64,000 nt of DNA from an uncultured Lachnospiraceae bacterium (GTDB lineage Bacteria > Bacillota > Clostridia > Lachnospirales > Lachnospiraceae): assembly GCA_946544235.1 (NCBI GenBank), contig CAMNMC010000105.1, positions 47,179 to 111,178 on the forward strand, written 5' to 3'. The notes below the pieces were generated by a model that saw only the letters and a program-made list of their open reading frames with translations, did no database searches and was not told where the DNA came from. A program made the translations under genes and the position numbers. Below, one piece after another: positions 46,330-54,450 of the stretch; position 1 is the stretch's first letter, and the number at the start of each line of letters is the position of its first letter.

Positions 46330-47057
46330 TATTTTACACCGCCGTATCTTCTGTCTCTTTTTGTATAATGCCTTATAGCCTCGATAAATGTCTGCCTGTT
46401 AAAGTCAGGCCATAAGGTATCCGTAAAGAAAAACTCCGAATATGCAAGCTGCCACGGAAGGAAGTTTGAGGTTCTTTCCTCTCCGCTGGTACGGATAAGA
46501 AGATCCGGATCAGGCAGCTCACAGGTATCAAGGTAACTGCTTATCATATCCTCCGTGATATCCTCCTCGCTGAGTTTTCCAGCCTTCACATCTTCAGCTA
46601 TCCTCTTCATGGCACGGGTTATCTCATCACGTCCGCCATAATTGATAGCGACAGTGAACTGCAGTCCCGTATTATTCTTAGTGGCTTCCTCAAGATTATT
46701 GATAGCCTTTATAATATCGGGAGCAAGCTTACTTCTTTCGCCTATAACCCTTACACGCATATTGTTTCTGTTTGACTTTTCCACAGAGCTCTCGAGGTAA
46801 CGTCTGAAGAGGTTCATAATACCGGTAACCTCTTCAACCGACCTCTTCCAGTTCTCTGTTGAGAAAGCATAGACTGTCAGATATTTAATACCGAGATGAT
46901 CGGCATCCTCACAGGCCTGCTCAAGTGCATCCGCACCCGCTTTATGACCGAAGGTTCTCGGCATAAATCTCTTCTTCGCCCATCTGCCGTTACCATCCAT
47001 GATAACGGCAATATGAGTCGGAACATTCAATTTTTCACCATCTATTATAGCTTCCAT
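46329..47057 (-). CDS. uppS: Undecaprenyl diphosphate synthase
   Basis: 242 residues. HIAVIMDGNGRWAKKR holds the catalytic Asp and the P-loop-like site, and LLIRTSGEERTSNFLPWQLAYSEFFF with LWPDF completes the isoprenyl transferase signature. Makes the C55 lipid carrier for peptidoglycan and wall polymers. ATG 20 bases after frr stops. Confidence 0.97.
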   Translation of the reverse strand: MEAIIDGEKLNVPTHIAVIMDGNGRWAKKRFMPRTFGHKAGADALEQACEDADHLGIKYLTVYAFSTENWKRSVEEVTGIMNLFRRYLESSVEKSNRNNMRVRVIGERSKLAPDIIKAINNLEEATKNNTGLQFTVAINYGGRDEITRAMKRIAEDVKAGKLSEEDITEDMISSYLDTCELPDPDLLIRTSGEERTSNFLPWQLAYSEFFFTDTLWPDFNRQTFIEAIRHYTKRDRRYGGVK

Positions 47058-47076
47058 AAACAGTCTTTCTCCGTAA

Positions 47077-47619
47077 TTATACTGTCATGATCTCCTTGGT
47101 CTTCTCTTCAACCATCTTGTCAATATCAGCAATAAACTTATCTGTTGCCTTCTGGATCTTATCCTCTTCGTCCTTCTGCTGATCCTCAGAGATCTCTCCT
47201 GCCTTGCCCTGCTTCTTAACTGCTTCGTTGGCATCACGACGAATATTTCTTACAGCAACTTTGGCATCTTCACCCTTCTTCTTGATATCCTTGCTGAGTT
47301 CCTTTCTTCTGTCCTCAGTAAGCTCTGGGAACTTGATATAAACACTCTTACCGTCGTTGCTTGGATTTACGCCAAGATCTGAAGTAAGTATAGCCTTCTC
47401 GATATCCTTAATTGACTTAGAATCCCATGGTGTGATCTGAAGTGTTCTTGCTTCAGGAACTGAAATATTTCCTACTGACTGAAGTGGTGTAGGTGTTCCA
47501 TAATAATCTATCTTGATCTTGTCAAGAAGATGTGGGTTTGCTCTTCCTGCTCTGATAGATGAAAAATCAGATGCGAGACTGTCGAGTGCCTTTGTCATTT
47601 TCTCTTCATATGTTGTCAT
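47077..47619 (-). CDS. frr: Ribosome recycling factor
   Basis: 180 residues, nearly the standard 185. RAGRANPHLLDKIKIDYYGTPTPL and LQITPWD are invariant RRF segments, and RKELSKDIKKKGEDAKVAVRNIRRDAN forms the long helical bundle. Works with EF-G to split post-termination ribosomes. GGAGGG precedes its ATG. Next to pyrH as usual (pyrH-frr). Confidence 0.97.
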   Translation of the reverse strand: MTTYEEKMTKALDSLASDFSSIRAGRANPHLLDKIKIDYYGTPTPLQSVGNISVPEARTLQITPWDSKSIKDIEKAILTSDLGVNPSNDGKSVYIKFPELTEDRRKELSKDIKKKGEDAKVAVRNIRRDANEAVKKQGKAGEISEDQQKDEEDKIQKATDKFIADIDKMVEEKTKEIMTV

Positions 47620-47742
47620 TGTTCTTACCCTCCTGCACTATATGTGCTGACCTTTCGTTTTAATACTTTTCTTTATCTGTCGGCAGGGCCACGAGCACGA
47701 ACTGCTCCTCTGCCATTATTATCATTTTAATAAATCCGTGAT

Positions 47743-48447
47743 CTAATCAACGGAAACTATCGTACCCGTAAAGTCACCTGATACGGTCTTCACGATGCTG
47801 TCTTCCTTATTCAATCCGAAGAGCATCATCGGCATTTTATTTTCTGCCGCAAGTACTGCTGCCGCAAGATCGATAACCTTGAGCTGCTTATCCACTATCT
47901 CCTGCATGGTCATGCTGTCGATCTTCTTTGCATCAGGATTCTTATTCGGATCACTGTCATATACTCCGTCAACAGCCTTAGCTGCAAGTATAACATCCGC
48001 CTTGATCTCTATTGAATAGAGAACCATGCCCATATCCGTAGAAAAATAAGGATGTCCTGTACCGCCTGCAAAAAATACTATCTCGCCTGCCTCAAGGTAA
48101 CTGATCGCCTTGTCACGGTCGAAAAGCTCTGTCATGCTTCCGCAAAGGAATGGTGTCATAACATGGCACTTCATTCCGAAAGTCCTGAACATATCAGCAG
48201 TATAAATAGCATTCATGACAGTTGCCAGCATACCGATCTGATCGGCCTTGACTCTGTCCATATCGTTCGAGGTTCTTCCTCTCCAGAAGTTACCTCCACC
48301 GATAACAACGCCTATCTGTATTCCCTTATCATGAACCTTCTTAACCTGAGCAGCAACCTCCCTCACTGTTTCTTCTGAAAATCCGGTTTTCTTATCTCCT
48401 GCAAGAGCCTCACCGCTGAGCTTAAGCATGATCCTGTCCATCTTCAT
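47743..48447 (-). CDS. pyrH: UMP kinase
   Basis: 234 residues from the ATG at 48447, which has GGAGGTG upstream; nine codons of in-frame extension overlap the RBS. Aspartokinase-like fold: RIMLKLSGEALAG, GVVIGGGNFWRG, FFAGGTGHPYFSTD. Converts UMP to UDP. In the gap before frr (47620-47742) is a nested hairpin (GAGCA/TGCTC within GGCAG/CTGCC). Confidence 0.96.
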   Translation of the reverse strand: MKMDRIMLKLSGEALAGDKKTGFSEETVREVAAQVKKVHDKGIQIGVVIGGGNFWRGRTSNDMDRVKADQIGMLATVMNAIYTADMFRTFGMKCHVMTPFLCGSMTELFDRDKAISYLEAGEIVFFAGGTGHPYFSTDMGMVLYSIEIKADVILAAKAVDGVYDSDPNKNPDAKKIDSMTMQEIVDKQLKVIDLAAAVLAAENKMPMMLFGLNKEDSIVKTVSGDFTGTIVSVD

Positions 48448-48505
48448 TTTTAAAACCACCTCCGCTGTATCCATATTCTATTATCAAAGACTAATGATAA
48501 ATATA

Positions 48506-49948
48506 TTATTTCTTTCTTGTATTTTTCTTTGCGCCGTCTGCTGTCTCGTTCTTATCCTCCGACTTATCCTCTTTACTGTCATCAGACTTTTTTTCGTCTG
48601 CTCCGCTTGAGAAAAGCTTGTCAAGATCAACCTCTGCATAATCCTGTGAACAATATCCCTTGATCACTGCTCCTGTATTTACCTGAACCGACTTGGTCTT
48701 GACATTTCCGACAACGACTGCCGATGAATCGATTATAACAGGTCCGTTAATATCTATGTCGCCCTTTACGGCACCTGCTATCGTAGCCGAGGTTGCAGTC
48801 ACATTACCTTCAATAACCGTTCCGGCTCCGATCTTGATCGCACCATCAGATACAACCTCACCATTTATCCTTGCCTGTCCGGCATAAATATCACCCGCAT
48901 GAATATCGCCTTCGATCATTCCGCCCACGATGAGCTTTCCGAGGCAGGTAACATTACCCTTTACCGTACCGATTATATCTATCGAACCATCAGTCTCGAT
49001 ATCGCCCTTGATCACCGTACCGGCGGTAATATATGTTGTGTCTGCTGTATCAAGGCCTTCCGTGACCTCGTTGGTATTTATAAGCTCTGCATCAAAATCA
49101 GCCACTTTTTCTTCCTCGCTTTCCTGTACATCTTCTTCCTGTTTTGTTTCAGCAGTTTCTTCAGCCTGAATCTCCTCGGCAGCCTCTGCCGACTCTCCTT
49201 CTACCTGCTCGTTCTGAACATCCTGAACTTCTTCCAGCAAACTCTGATCTTTCTCTATATCTTCCGGTTCAGTCTGACCATTCTCTATCTCTTCCTGCTC
49301 AGCCTGTAAGCTCTGTGCCTCTTCCTGTTCTGATACCGACTCTGTTTCGGTGTATTCTGCGGACAGATTAGCCTCACCCTCAGGCTGTACGCTCTGAACC
49401 TCGTATCCTATCGCTTCATTGTATTGTTCAGGCGCAGTCACTTCAGCATCATATGTCTCCTCAGCATCTGTTTCAGAATAATCATACCCGGTTCCATCTT
49501 CTGAATACGACTCAAGTTCCTCGTCGGTTATCACACTTTCAGCCTCAGAACGCTGCCTTATTTTCTCCATTGCCTCTTCGGCCTCACCCTTGAGTATCGA
49601 CTCCGAAACGGCTTCTCTTATATCATTCATGGACTGTGCTTCCGGAATCTCAGGCTGTGAATACTGAACATATCCCTCCTGACCGGCTGCGTATACATCT
49701 CCCTGCTGCCCGGAGTAAAGACTATCCTGTGAAGCCTGGTACGGATCAACCTGCTGATTCATATATATATTTTCAGGTGGAACAGCATACATATTTTCCT
49801 GCTGATCGGCATATATGTTTTCCTGCTGAACCTCCTCTTTCTTCTTCTTTTTCTTCTTGTCCTTCTTCTCTGCATCAGGTTCTGCTTCAGGCATTATCTC
49901 ATTAACCGCCTGGGCAAAGTCCCTTTTAAAATTCTTAATAAATCCCAT
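48506..49948 (-). CDS. Bactofilin with a long disordered N-terminal region
   Basis: 480 residues from the ATG at 49948 (GGAGG, 7-base spacing). The bactofilin domain occupies about 303-430: TVIKGDIETDGSIDIIGTVKGN, then regular IEGD/GN-type turns every five or six residues, the right-handed β-helix that self-assembles without nucleotide. Residues 45-110 carry Tyr-rich repeats (ENIYADQQ, ENMYAVPP, ENIYMNQQ, DPYQASQ), then a 190-residue Glu/Gln-rich tract. The C-terminus is Lys/Asp/Glu-rich. Bactofilins form scaffolds for cell shape and polar placement. It heads the pyrH-to-polC cluster. Confidence 0.9.
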   Translation of the reverse strand: MGFIKNFKRDFAQAVNEIMPEAEPDAEKKDKKKKKKKEEVQQENIYADQQENMYAVPPENIYMNQQVDPYQASQDSLYSGQQGDVYAAGQEGYVQYSQPEIPEAQSMNDIREAVSESILKGEAEEAMEKIRQRSEAESVITDEELESYSEDGTGYDYSETDAEETYDAEVTAPEQYNEAIGYEVQSVQPEGEANLSAEYTETESVSEQEEAQSLQAEQEEIENGQTEPEDIEKDQSLLEEVQDVQNEQVEGESAEAAEEIQAEETAETKQEEDVQESEEEKVADFDAELINTNEVTEGLDTADTTYITAGTVIKGDIETDGSIDIIGTVKGNVTCLGKLIVGGMIEGDIHAGDIYAGQARINGEVVSDGAIKIGAGTVIEGNVTATSATIAGAVKGDIDINGPVIIDSSAVVVGNVKTKSVQVNTGAVIKGYCSQDYAEVDLDKLFSSGADEKKSDDSKEDKSEDKNETADGAKKNTRKK

Positions 49949-49999
49949 TATCATTCCTCCGGAATCATATTTACCAAAGGTCAAAAGACCACTTTTATG

Positions 50000-50008
50000 A
50001 TTATATCA
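50000..50008 (-). promoter_or_regulatory. Extended -10 promoter of the bactofilin-pyrH cluster
   Basis: On the minus strand TTGTGATATAAT: TGA (plus 50006-50008) then TATAAT (50000-50005), about 50 bases before the bactofilin ATG. The -35 is poor. The same 12-base core occurs in the yfhO-like promoter at 3056-3067. Confidence 0.55.
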
Positions 50009-50050
50009 CAACTAAGTCTTTTTCTCTACAAATGTTTTTATTAACTTTAC

Positions 50051-50454
50051 GCTCGCACTTTCATGCAAGCATGAGGGCAGCTGAACACCTCGTGCTTCGC
50101 ACTCGGTGTGGGTGGGCTCCCTGCTCTACATATCCCTCTGTGCACGTGTACCTATGCCCATGGCATTCTCGCCATACTCGTGCCTTCGGCACTGTTCCCG
50201 CAGATAACCCTGCTCGCCCTTTCATGCAAGCATGAGGCGGCTGAACACCTCGTGCTTCGCACTCGGTGTGGGTGGGCTCCCTGCTCTACATATCCCTCTG
50301 TGCAGGTGTACCTATGCCCATGGCACTCTCGCCATACTCGTGCCTTCGGCACTGTTCCCGCAGATAACCCTGCTCGCACTTTCATGCAAGCATGAGGCGG
50401 CAGGATTATCTGCGGGAATGCTGCGCATTGTATGGCGAGAATGCCATGGGCATA
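50051..50454. repeat. Tandem 160-bp GC-rich repeat with inverted partial copy
   Basis: Copy 1 (50051-50211, 161 bases) and copy 2 (50212-50371, 160 bases) differ by one indel and about four substitutions. A third copy begins at 50372 and breaks off near 50401. The next 53 bases (50402-50454) are the reverse complement of the right third of the unit, matching copy 1 better in the GGCATTCTCGCC segment. Each unit holds small hairpins (CATGCAAGCATG, GTGCCTTCGGCAC, GTGCTTCGCAC). Composition is far more GC-rich than its flanks. Confidence 0.85.
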
Positions 50455-50460
50455 AAATTA

Positions 50461-50488
50461 ACCGCTCTGCCGGGATAGGCAGAGCGGT
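50461..50488 (-). terminator. Terminator of the priA-to-symporter cluster
   Basis: Perfect 11-base stem ACCGCTCTGCC/GGCAGAGCGGT with a 6-base loop, followed on the minus strand by TAATTTTATG. It lies 113 bases after the symporter stop, the natural end of the long priA-thiN transcript. Confidence 0.75.
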
Positions 50489-50601
50489 CGCGAAATACAT
50501 ATTATCTAGAAATTTGTGAGAGAATCATGAAAAAAACTATGGTTTAAATATAAACCTGAAATATGAACAAAGTATGACGTGAAAAAAAATATTCTGTAAA
50601 T

Positions 50602-52131
50602 TTAGAGAATTCTGTTTTTTACGTCGTCATAATCCTTCTTGATACCCTCTGTAACGTCCGGTGTCAGGGCACTTACAACTATGATCAGAACAGTCGAAAT
50701 AACAAAGGCCGGAATGATTGCATTAAAGCCTGTGAGTGTTTCAAGATCAGTCATCTCACCGTTATCCCTGAACACAGCAAAAAATCTCCAGAAAAGCGAA
50801 ACAAGGGTTCCTGAGATAACGCCTGCCGCCGCCCCATATTTATTCATTCGTTTAAAATACAGTGAAAGCATTGTACAAGGTCCGAAAGCCGAACCGACAC
50901 ATATGAATGATGTTTCGATGACAACCATCGGATCTAAATCGATAAAGGTAAGTCCAAATACAACCGCCGAAACAAACAGGAGAATTATACGCAGTGCCTT
51001 AAGGTTCTTCTTTATCTTGTATTTTCTGAGCAGTCTCGGTCGTATCAGGCTGCAGTAAATGATAACTGATGAATTATGTATCTCACTGACGATCATGGAC
51101 AGAAGCGATGCAAGCATACCAGCCAGTATGACTCCTCCCGCGATCCTGTAGCCCATATCCATCTTAACAAGCTTATTTACAGCCTTTGAGACAAACAGAT
51201 GATTGTTACCGTCCTTAAGTATCATCGGGTACAGAAATGCCCTGTACAGAACTCCGCATACTACCGTAAAGAACAGTGCAAGAAGTGTAAAGAGAATGGC
51301 TGCTCTACCGCCATGCTTTGCAGTTCTGGCCTTTCCGATGGAGAGAAATCTTACCATAAGACCCGGAAGTCCCATGATGATGAAGCCCCACGAAAGCTGG
51401 TTTGATATATCCGCCGGACTGATCTTTTCTCCGCCTGTTCTGAACAGATCAAGATATCTGCTGACGCCTCCGACAACACGGCTGTTCATGATGGATACGA
51501 TCAATTCGTCAGCCTTAAATATGAACAGAGTAACAACCGGCAGAGCAAGAAGAGCCGCTATTATGATTCCGCCATTGATCTTGTCCATTTTAACGGATCC
51601 GATATATCCCGAAAGCATAACAAAGCCCATAACCACTATTACAGTAACCGCGCTCGTGATGATCGTTTTCATTCCTGTAAGATCGGCTATTATCAGTGAA
51701 ATAAACCTTATAACGGCGGCTGCCATGATAAGATCGAACACTATATTTATAACCGCTGCCGTAACCGGAAGAAATTCTCCTCTTCCGAATCTTCTGTCAT
51801 AGTAATCCGGCAACGTATAGACATTCTGATATTTTAACGAATATCTCATCATTCGGAACGACATAAGATACCAGATCAGCATGGTTCCGATAAAGAGCCC
51901 TGCGATAATCCATGCCTTCCCGAGTCCCGAAAGATAAACTCCCGACGGAATCATTATAAATATAAAAAAGCCCAGTTCGGAAATCTGACCCGAAAGTCCA
52001 ACCTCCGCAGAACCGGACACCCTGGCTCCGATACAGAATTCATTCAGTGTATGCACCCTTCTGAAGCCAAGCGCACCGACAACGAAGAGCACTGTCAAAT
52101 ATACGATTACAGATATTAAAACCTCAGTCAT
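50602..52131 (-). CDS. Sodium:solute symporter family protein
   Basis: 509 residues with about 13 membrane helices and the SSS-family features: EFCIGARVSGSAEVGLSGQISELG in the first discontinuous helix region, NVYTLPDYYDRRFG, and a core like PutP. Na+-driven uptake of a small organic solute, possibly an amino acid such as proline; the substrate cannot be set from sequence alone. Its RBS (AGGAG) is 14 bases from the ATG, a loose fit. Last gene of the cluster. Confidence 0.85.
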   Translation of the reverse strand: MTEVLISVIVYLTVLFVVGALGFRRVHTLNEFCIGARVSGSAEVGLSGQISELGFFIFIMIPSGVYLSGLGKAWIIAGLFIGTMLIWYLMSFRMMRYSLKYQNVYTLPDYYDRRFGRGEFLPVTAAVINIVFDLIMAAAVIRFISLIIADLTGMKTIITSAVTVIVVMGFVMLSGYIGSVKMDKINGGIIIAALLALPVVTLFIFKADELIVSIMNSRVVGGVSRYLDLFRTGGEKISPADISNQLSWGFIIMGLPGLMVRFLSIGKARTAKHGGRAAILFTLLALFFTVVCGVLYRAFLYPMILKDGNNHLFVSKAVNKLVKMDMGYRIAGGVILAGMLASLLSMIVSEIHNSSVIIYCSLIRPRLLRKYKIKKNLKALRIILLFVSAVVFGLTFIDLDPMVVIETSFICVGSAFGPCTMLSLYFKRMNKYGAAAGVISGTLVSLFWRFFAVFRDNGEMTDLETLTGFNAIIPAFVISTVLIIVVSALTPDVTEGIKKDYDDVKNRIL

Positions 52132-52167
52132 ATTGTCGGAACATACTCCTTTTTTTTCAGCTACAGA

Positions 52168-52902
52168 CTATATCTCCCCGTCACCGGTCTCGATTACCAG
52201 AAGATAACCCGCCTGTAACGAAATAAGTCCTTTTTCTTCAACCAGCTCATTGGAAATCCCACGGCTGCTGCCCTGATACAGATTTAAATCATCGGCATTA
52301 TATTTAAACCCCTTTATCGTAATCCCCTCAGCTTTATCACCAAGCGGTATAAGGGAAATATAATCATAATTTTCCTCAGCCTTTGTAAAAGGAATCTCAT
52401 ACGGTCCCCTGAAAAGCCTTATTCGGCTGTTTATATCCAGTATCTCAGCCAAAACACCGGCATCGCAGGCTATCTTCAGAAGTGATATATTTGCCATCAT
52501 ATGATCAGGTCTGTTGCCTGTCGCACCCAGGATAGTGATATGACCATCCTTTTCCCCGCTGCCGTCTTTATTAAAAGTATTATCATGCGACACATCCACT
52601 GCATTTTCAGCCTCGCTGTGATCGATCATATTTACAGCATGGGTTATGGCAGCCTCGCCATCGGTAAAATCCTTGACCCTGTCAAAAAAGATGATATTTT
52701 CATCCCTGTATCTCTCCAGTACCACTTTATCAACAGAATCATAATCGCCCATAACAATGTCAGGCCTTATCTCTGCCTTATCCAGAGCCTCCAGCCCTTT
52801 ATCAGCCGCTATTACCACCGGTTCTCCCGATTTAGTGTATATTTCCTTAAGCTGGGAGATATTTACATCTCCTCCGAGTACCGCAAGAATACTTTTTCTC
52901 AT
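52168..52902 (-). CDS. thiN: Thiamine pyrophosphokinase
   Basis: 244 residues. ADKGLEAL, DIVMGDYDSVD, VKDFTDGEAAI and ILGATGNRPDHMMANISLL are the ThiN substrate and Mg-ATP motifs. Makes thiamine diphosphate from thiamine. An insert of about 20 residues (NAVDVSHDNTFNKDGSGEKD) precedes the GATG motif. The ATG overlaps the rpe stop (ATGA). Confidence 0.95.
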   Translation of the reverse strand: MRKSILAVLGGDVNISQLKEIYTKSGEPVVIAADKGLEALDKAEIRPDIVMGDYDSVDKVVLERYRDENIIFFDRVKDFTDGEAAITHAVNMIDHSEAENAVDVSHDNTFNKDGSGEKDGHITILGATGNRPDHMMANISLLKIACDAGVLAEILDINSRIRLFRGPYEIPFTKAEENYDYISLIPLGDKAEGITIKGFKYNADDLNLYQGSSRGISNELVEEKGLISLQAGYLLVIETGDGEI

Positions 52903-53558
52903 ACTTCATCCATGATTCTTTTAAAATCAGCTATATTCTTCTCAATATCATTTTTAAATATGGCTGAACCGGCTACGATCACATTTGCTCCCGCATCCAG
53001 AACTCTTTTAAGATTGTCCAGACCGATTCCTCCGTCAACCTCAATATTGCACTCAGGATTTCTGGCATCTACCAGTCTTCTGGCCTCTCTGATCCTTTCA
53101 TAGCTTTCCTCTATAAAGCTCTGACCTCCGAAGCCCGGTTCAACGCTCATAACGAGCACCATATCAAGCTCATCTATTATATCCTCCAGCACACTTACCG
53201 GAGTTGCCGGCTTCAGTGCCACTCCGACTGCCATGCCCGCATCTTTAATGAGTCTTATCGTTCCCTTCACATCATCCGTACTTTCGTAATGGATCGTCAG
53301 TATATCTGCACCAACCTCTTTAAAGACATCAACATATCTTTCCGGTTTGTGTATCATAAGATGCACATCAAGGATCGTATCGCCTGCAGCCTTTTTTACA
53401 TAGCTGATGACCGGCGGTCCAAATGAGATGTTAGGCACAAAAAGCCCATCCATAACATCAACATGAATATAGTCCGTACCGGCAGAAACCACTCTCTTTA
53501 TACTGTTCTCAACATTACCAAAATCTATCGAAAGCATTGATGGTGATAGATAATTCAT
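52899..53558 (-). CDS. rpe: Ribulose-phosphate 3-epimerase
   Basis: 219 residues from the ATG at 53558, which has GGAGG 8 bases upstream and overlaps the rsgA stop by one base (TAATG). TIM barrel with LSPSMLSIDFGN, HVDVMDGLFVPNISFGP, LDVHLMI and VMSVEPGFGGQSF. Interconverts ribulose-5-P and xylulose-5-P in the pentose phosphate pathway. Coupled on both sides, to rsgA and thiN. Confidence 0.97.
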   Translation of the reverse strand: MNYLSPSMLSIDFGNVENSIKRVVSAGTDYIHVDVMDGLFVPNISFGPPVISYVKKAAGDTILDVHLMIHKPERYVDVFKEVGADILTIHYESTDDVKGTIRLIKDAGMAVGVALKPATPVSVLEDIIDELDMVLVMSVEPGFGGQSFIEESYERIREARRLVDARNPECNIEVDGGIGLDNLKRVLDAGANVIVAGSAIFKNDIEKNIADFKRIMDEV

Positions 53559-54436
53559 TACCATTTCCTCCTGGAGCCGAGCTCCGCAAAAAGAATCTTA
53601 TAATTCTCGTATCTGTTTATATTTATCTCGCCTGTTTCCAGAACCTGCTTGACCATACAGTCAGGTTCATTTATATGATTGCAGCCGTCAAATCTGCATT
53701 TGCCCTCGAAAGGTACCATTTCCGGATAATACATCTTCAGCTCTTCAGGCTCGATCTCCGGCAGCATAAGTGACGAAAAGCCCGGTGTATCCATGATAAA
53801 GGTATCTTCATCCACTCTCATCAGCTCAGAATGCCTGGTTGTATTTTTTCCTCTGGCAATCTTCTCACTCAGTGAACCCGTTTCAGCCATGGCATGCGGA
53901 ATAAGTGCATTTATCATTGATGACTTGCCCACTCCCGACGGTCCCGCCAGAATGGATGTCTTACCCTTCAGCCTGCCTTTCAGTTCTTCTATACCTCTGT
54001 TCTCCTTTACAGAGGTTATCATAACCTGATAGCCCGCCGAACGATACATCTCAAGAAGCCCTTCCGCTTCACCGTCACCGGCAATATCCTCTTTATTGAA
54101 GCATATCAGCGTATCCACCTGCTGGTATTCCATCAGTATAAGAAATCTGTCAAGAAGACTCGTGCTCGGCCGCGGTTTTGACAGTGCAAAAATTATAACC
54201 GCCTGGTCAGCATTTGCAGCCGCCGGGCGGATAAGTTGGTTTTTTCTGTCAAATATGATATCGATATTTCCGATACTTTTTTCGCTGTCAAGTATACTTA
54301 TCTCGCAGTCATCACCCACGAGCGGCTTGATCTTCTTGTTGCGGAAGATACCCTTCGCTTTACATTCATATATTATATTATCATCGGCGGCCACATAATA
54401 GAAGCCGCCGATGCCTTTAAGTATCTTGCCTTTCAA
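53558..54436 (-). CDS. rsgA: Ribosome small subunit GTPase RsgA
   Basis: 292 residues. An OB fold (1-70) and a circularly permuted GTPase: CFNKED (G4) comes before GPSGVGKSS (G1), then DTPGF (G3). A C-terminal zinc knuckle has the CRFDGCNHINEPDC pattern. A late 30S assembly checkpoint factor. It directly follows prkC, as in Bacillus; RsgA (CpgA) is a known PrkC substrate there. Confidence 0.97.
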   Translation of the reverse strand: MKGKILKGIGGFYYVAADDNIIYECKAKGIFRNKKIKPLVGDDCEISILDSEKSIGNIDIIFDRKNQLIRPAAANADQAVIIFALSKPRPSTSLLDRFLILMEYQQVDTLICFNKEDIAGDGEAEGLLEMYRSAGYQVMITSVKENRGIEELKGRLKGKTSILAGPSGVGKSSMINALIPHAMAETGSLSEKIARGKNTTRHSELMRVDEDTFIMDTPGFSSLMLPEIEPEELKMYYPEMVPFEGKCRFDGCNHINEPDCMVKQVLETGEININRYENYKILFAELGSRRKW

Positions 54437-54450
54437 TAGCCTTCTCCCGT

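Larger units (their letters stand above)
49949..50601. other. 653-base gap with repeats, terminator and bactofilin promoter
   Basis: Noncoding. From right to left on the minus strand: the symporter terminator (50461-50488), the tandem palindromic array (50051-50454), then the bactofilin promoter (50000-50008) and leader. Short frames inside the array are repeat artefacts. Bases 50489-50601 are AT-rich with a weak hairpin (50591-50610) overlapping the symporter stop and a T8 tract. Confidence 0.7.

Noticed and set aside
50051..50454. CRISPR array
   Set aside because: The unit is about 160 bases and contiguous with no unique spacers, and no cas genes are present.
50032..50519. Overlapping small open frames of 60-95 codons on both strands
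   Set aside because: They are the same repeat read in different frames; translations repeat because the DNA repeats, and no RBS is seen.
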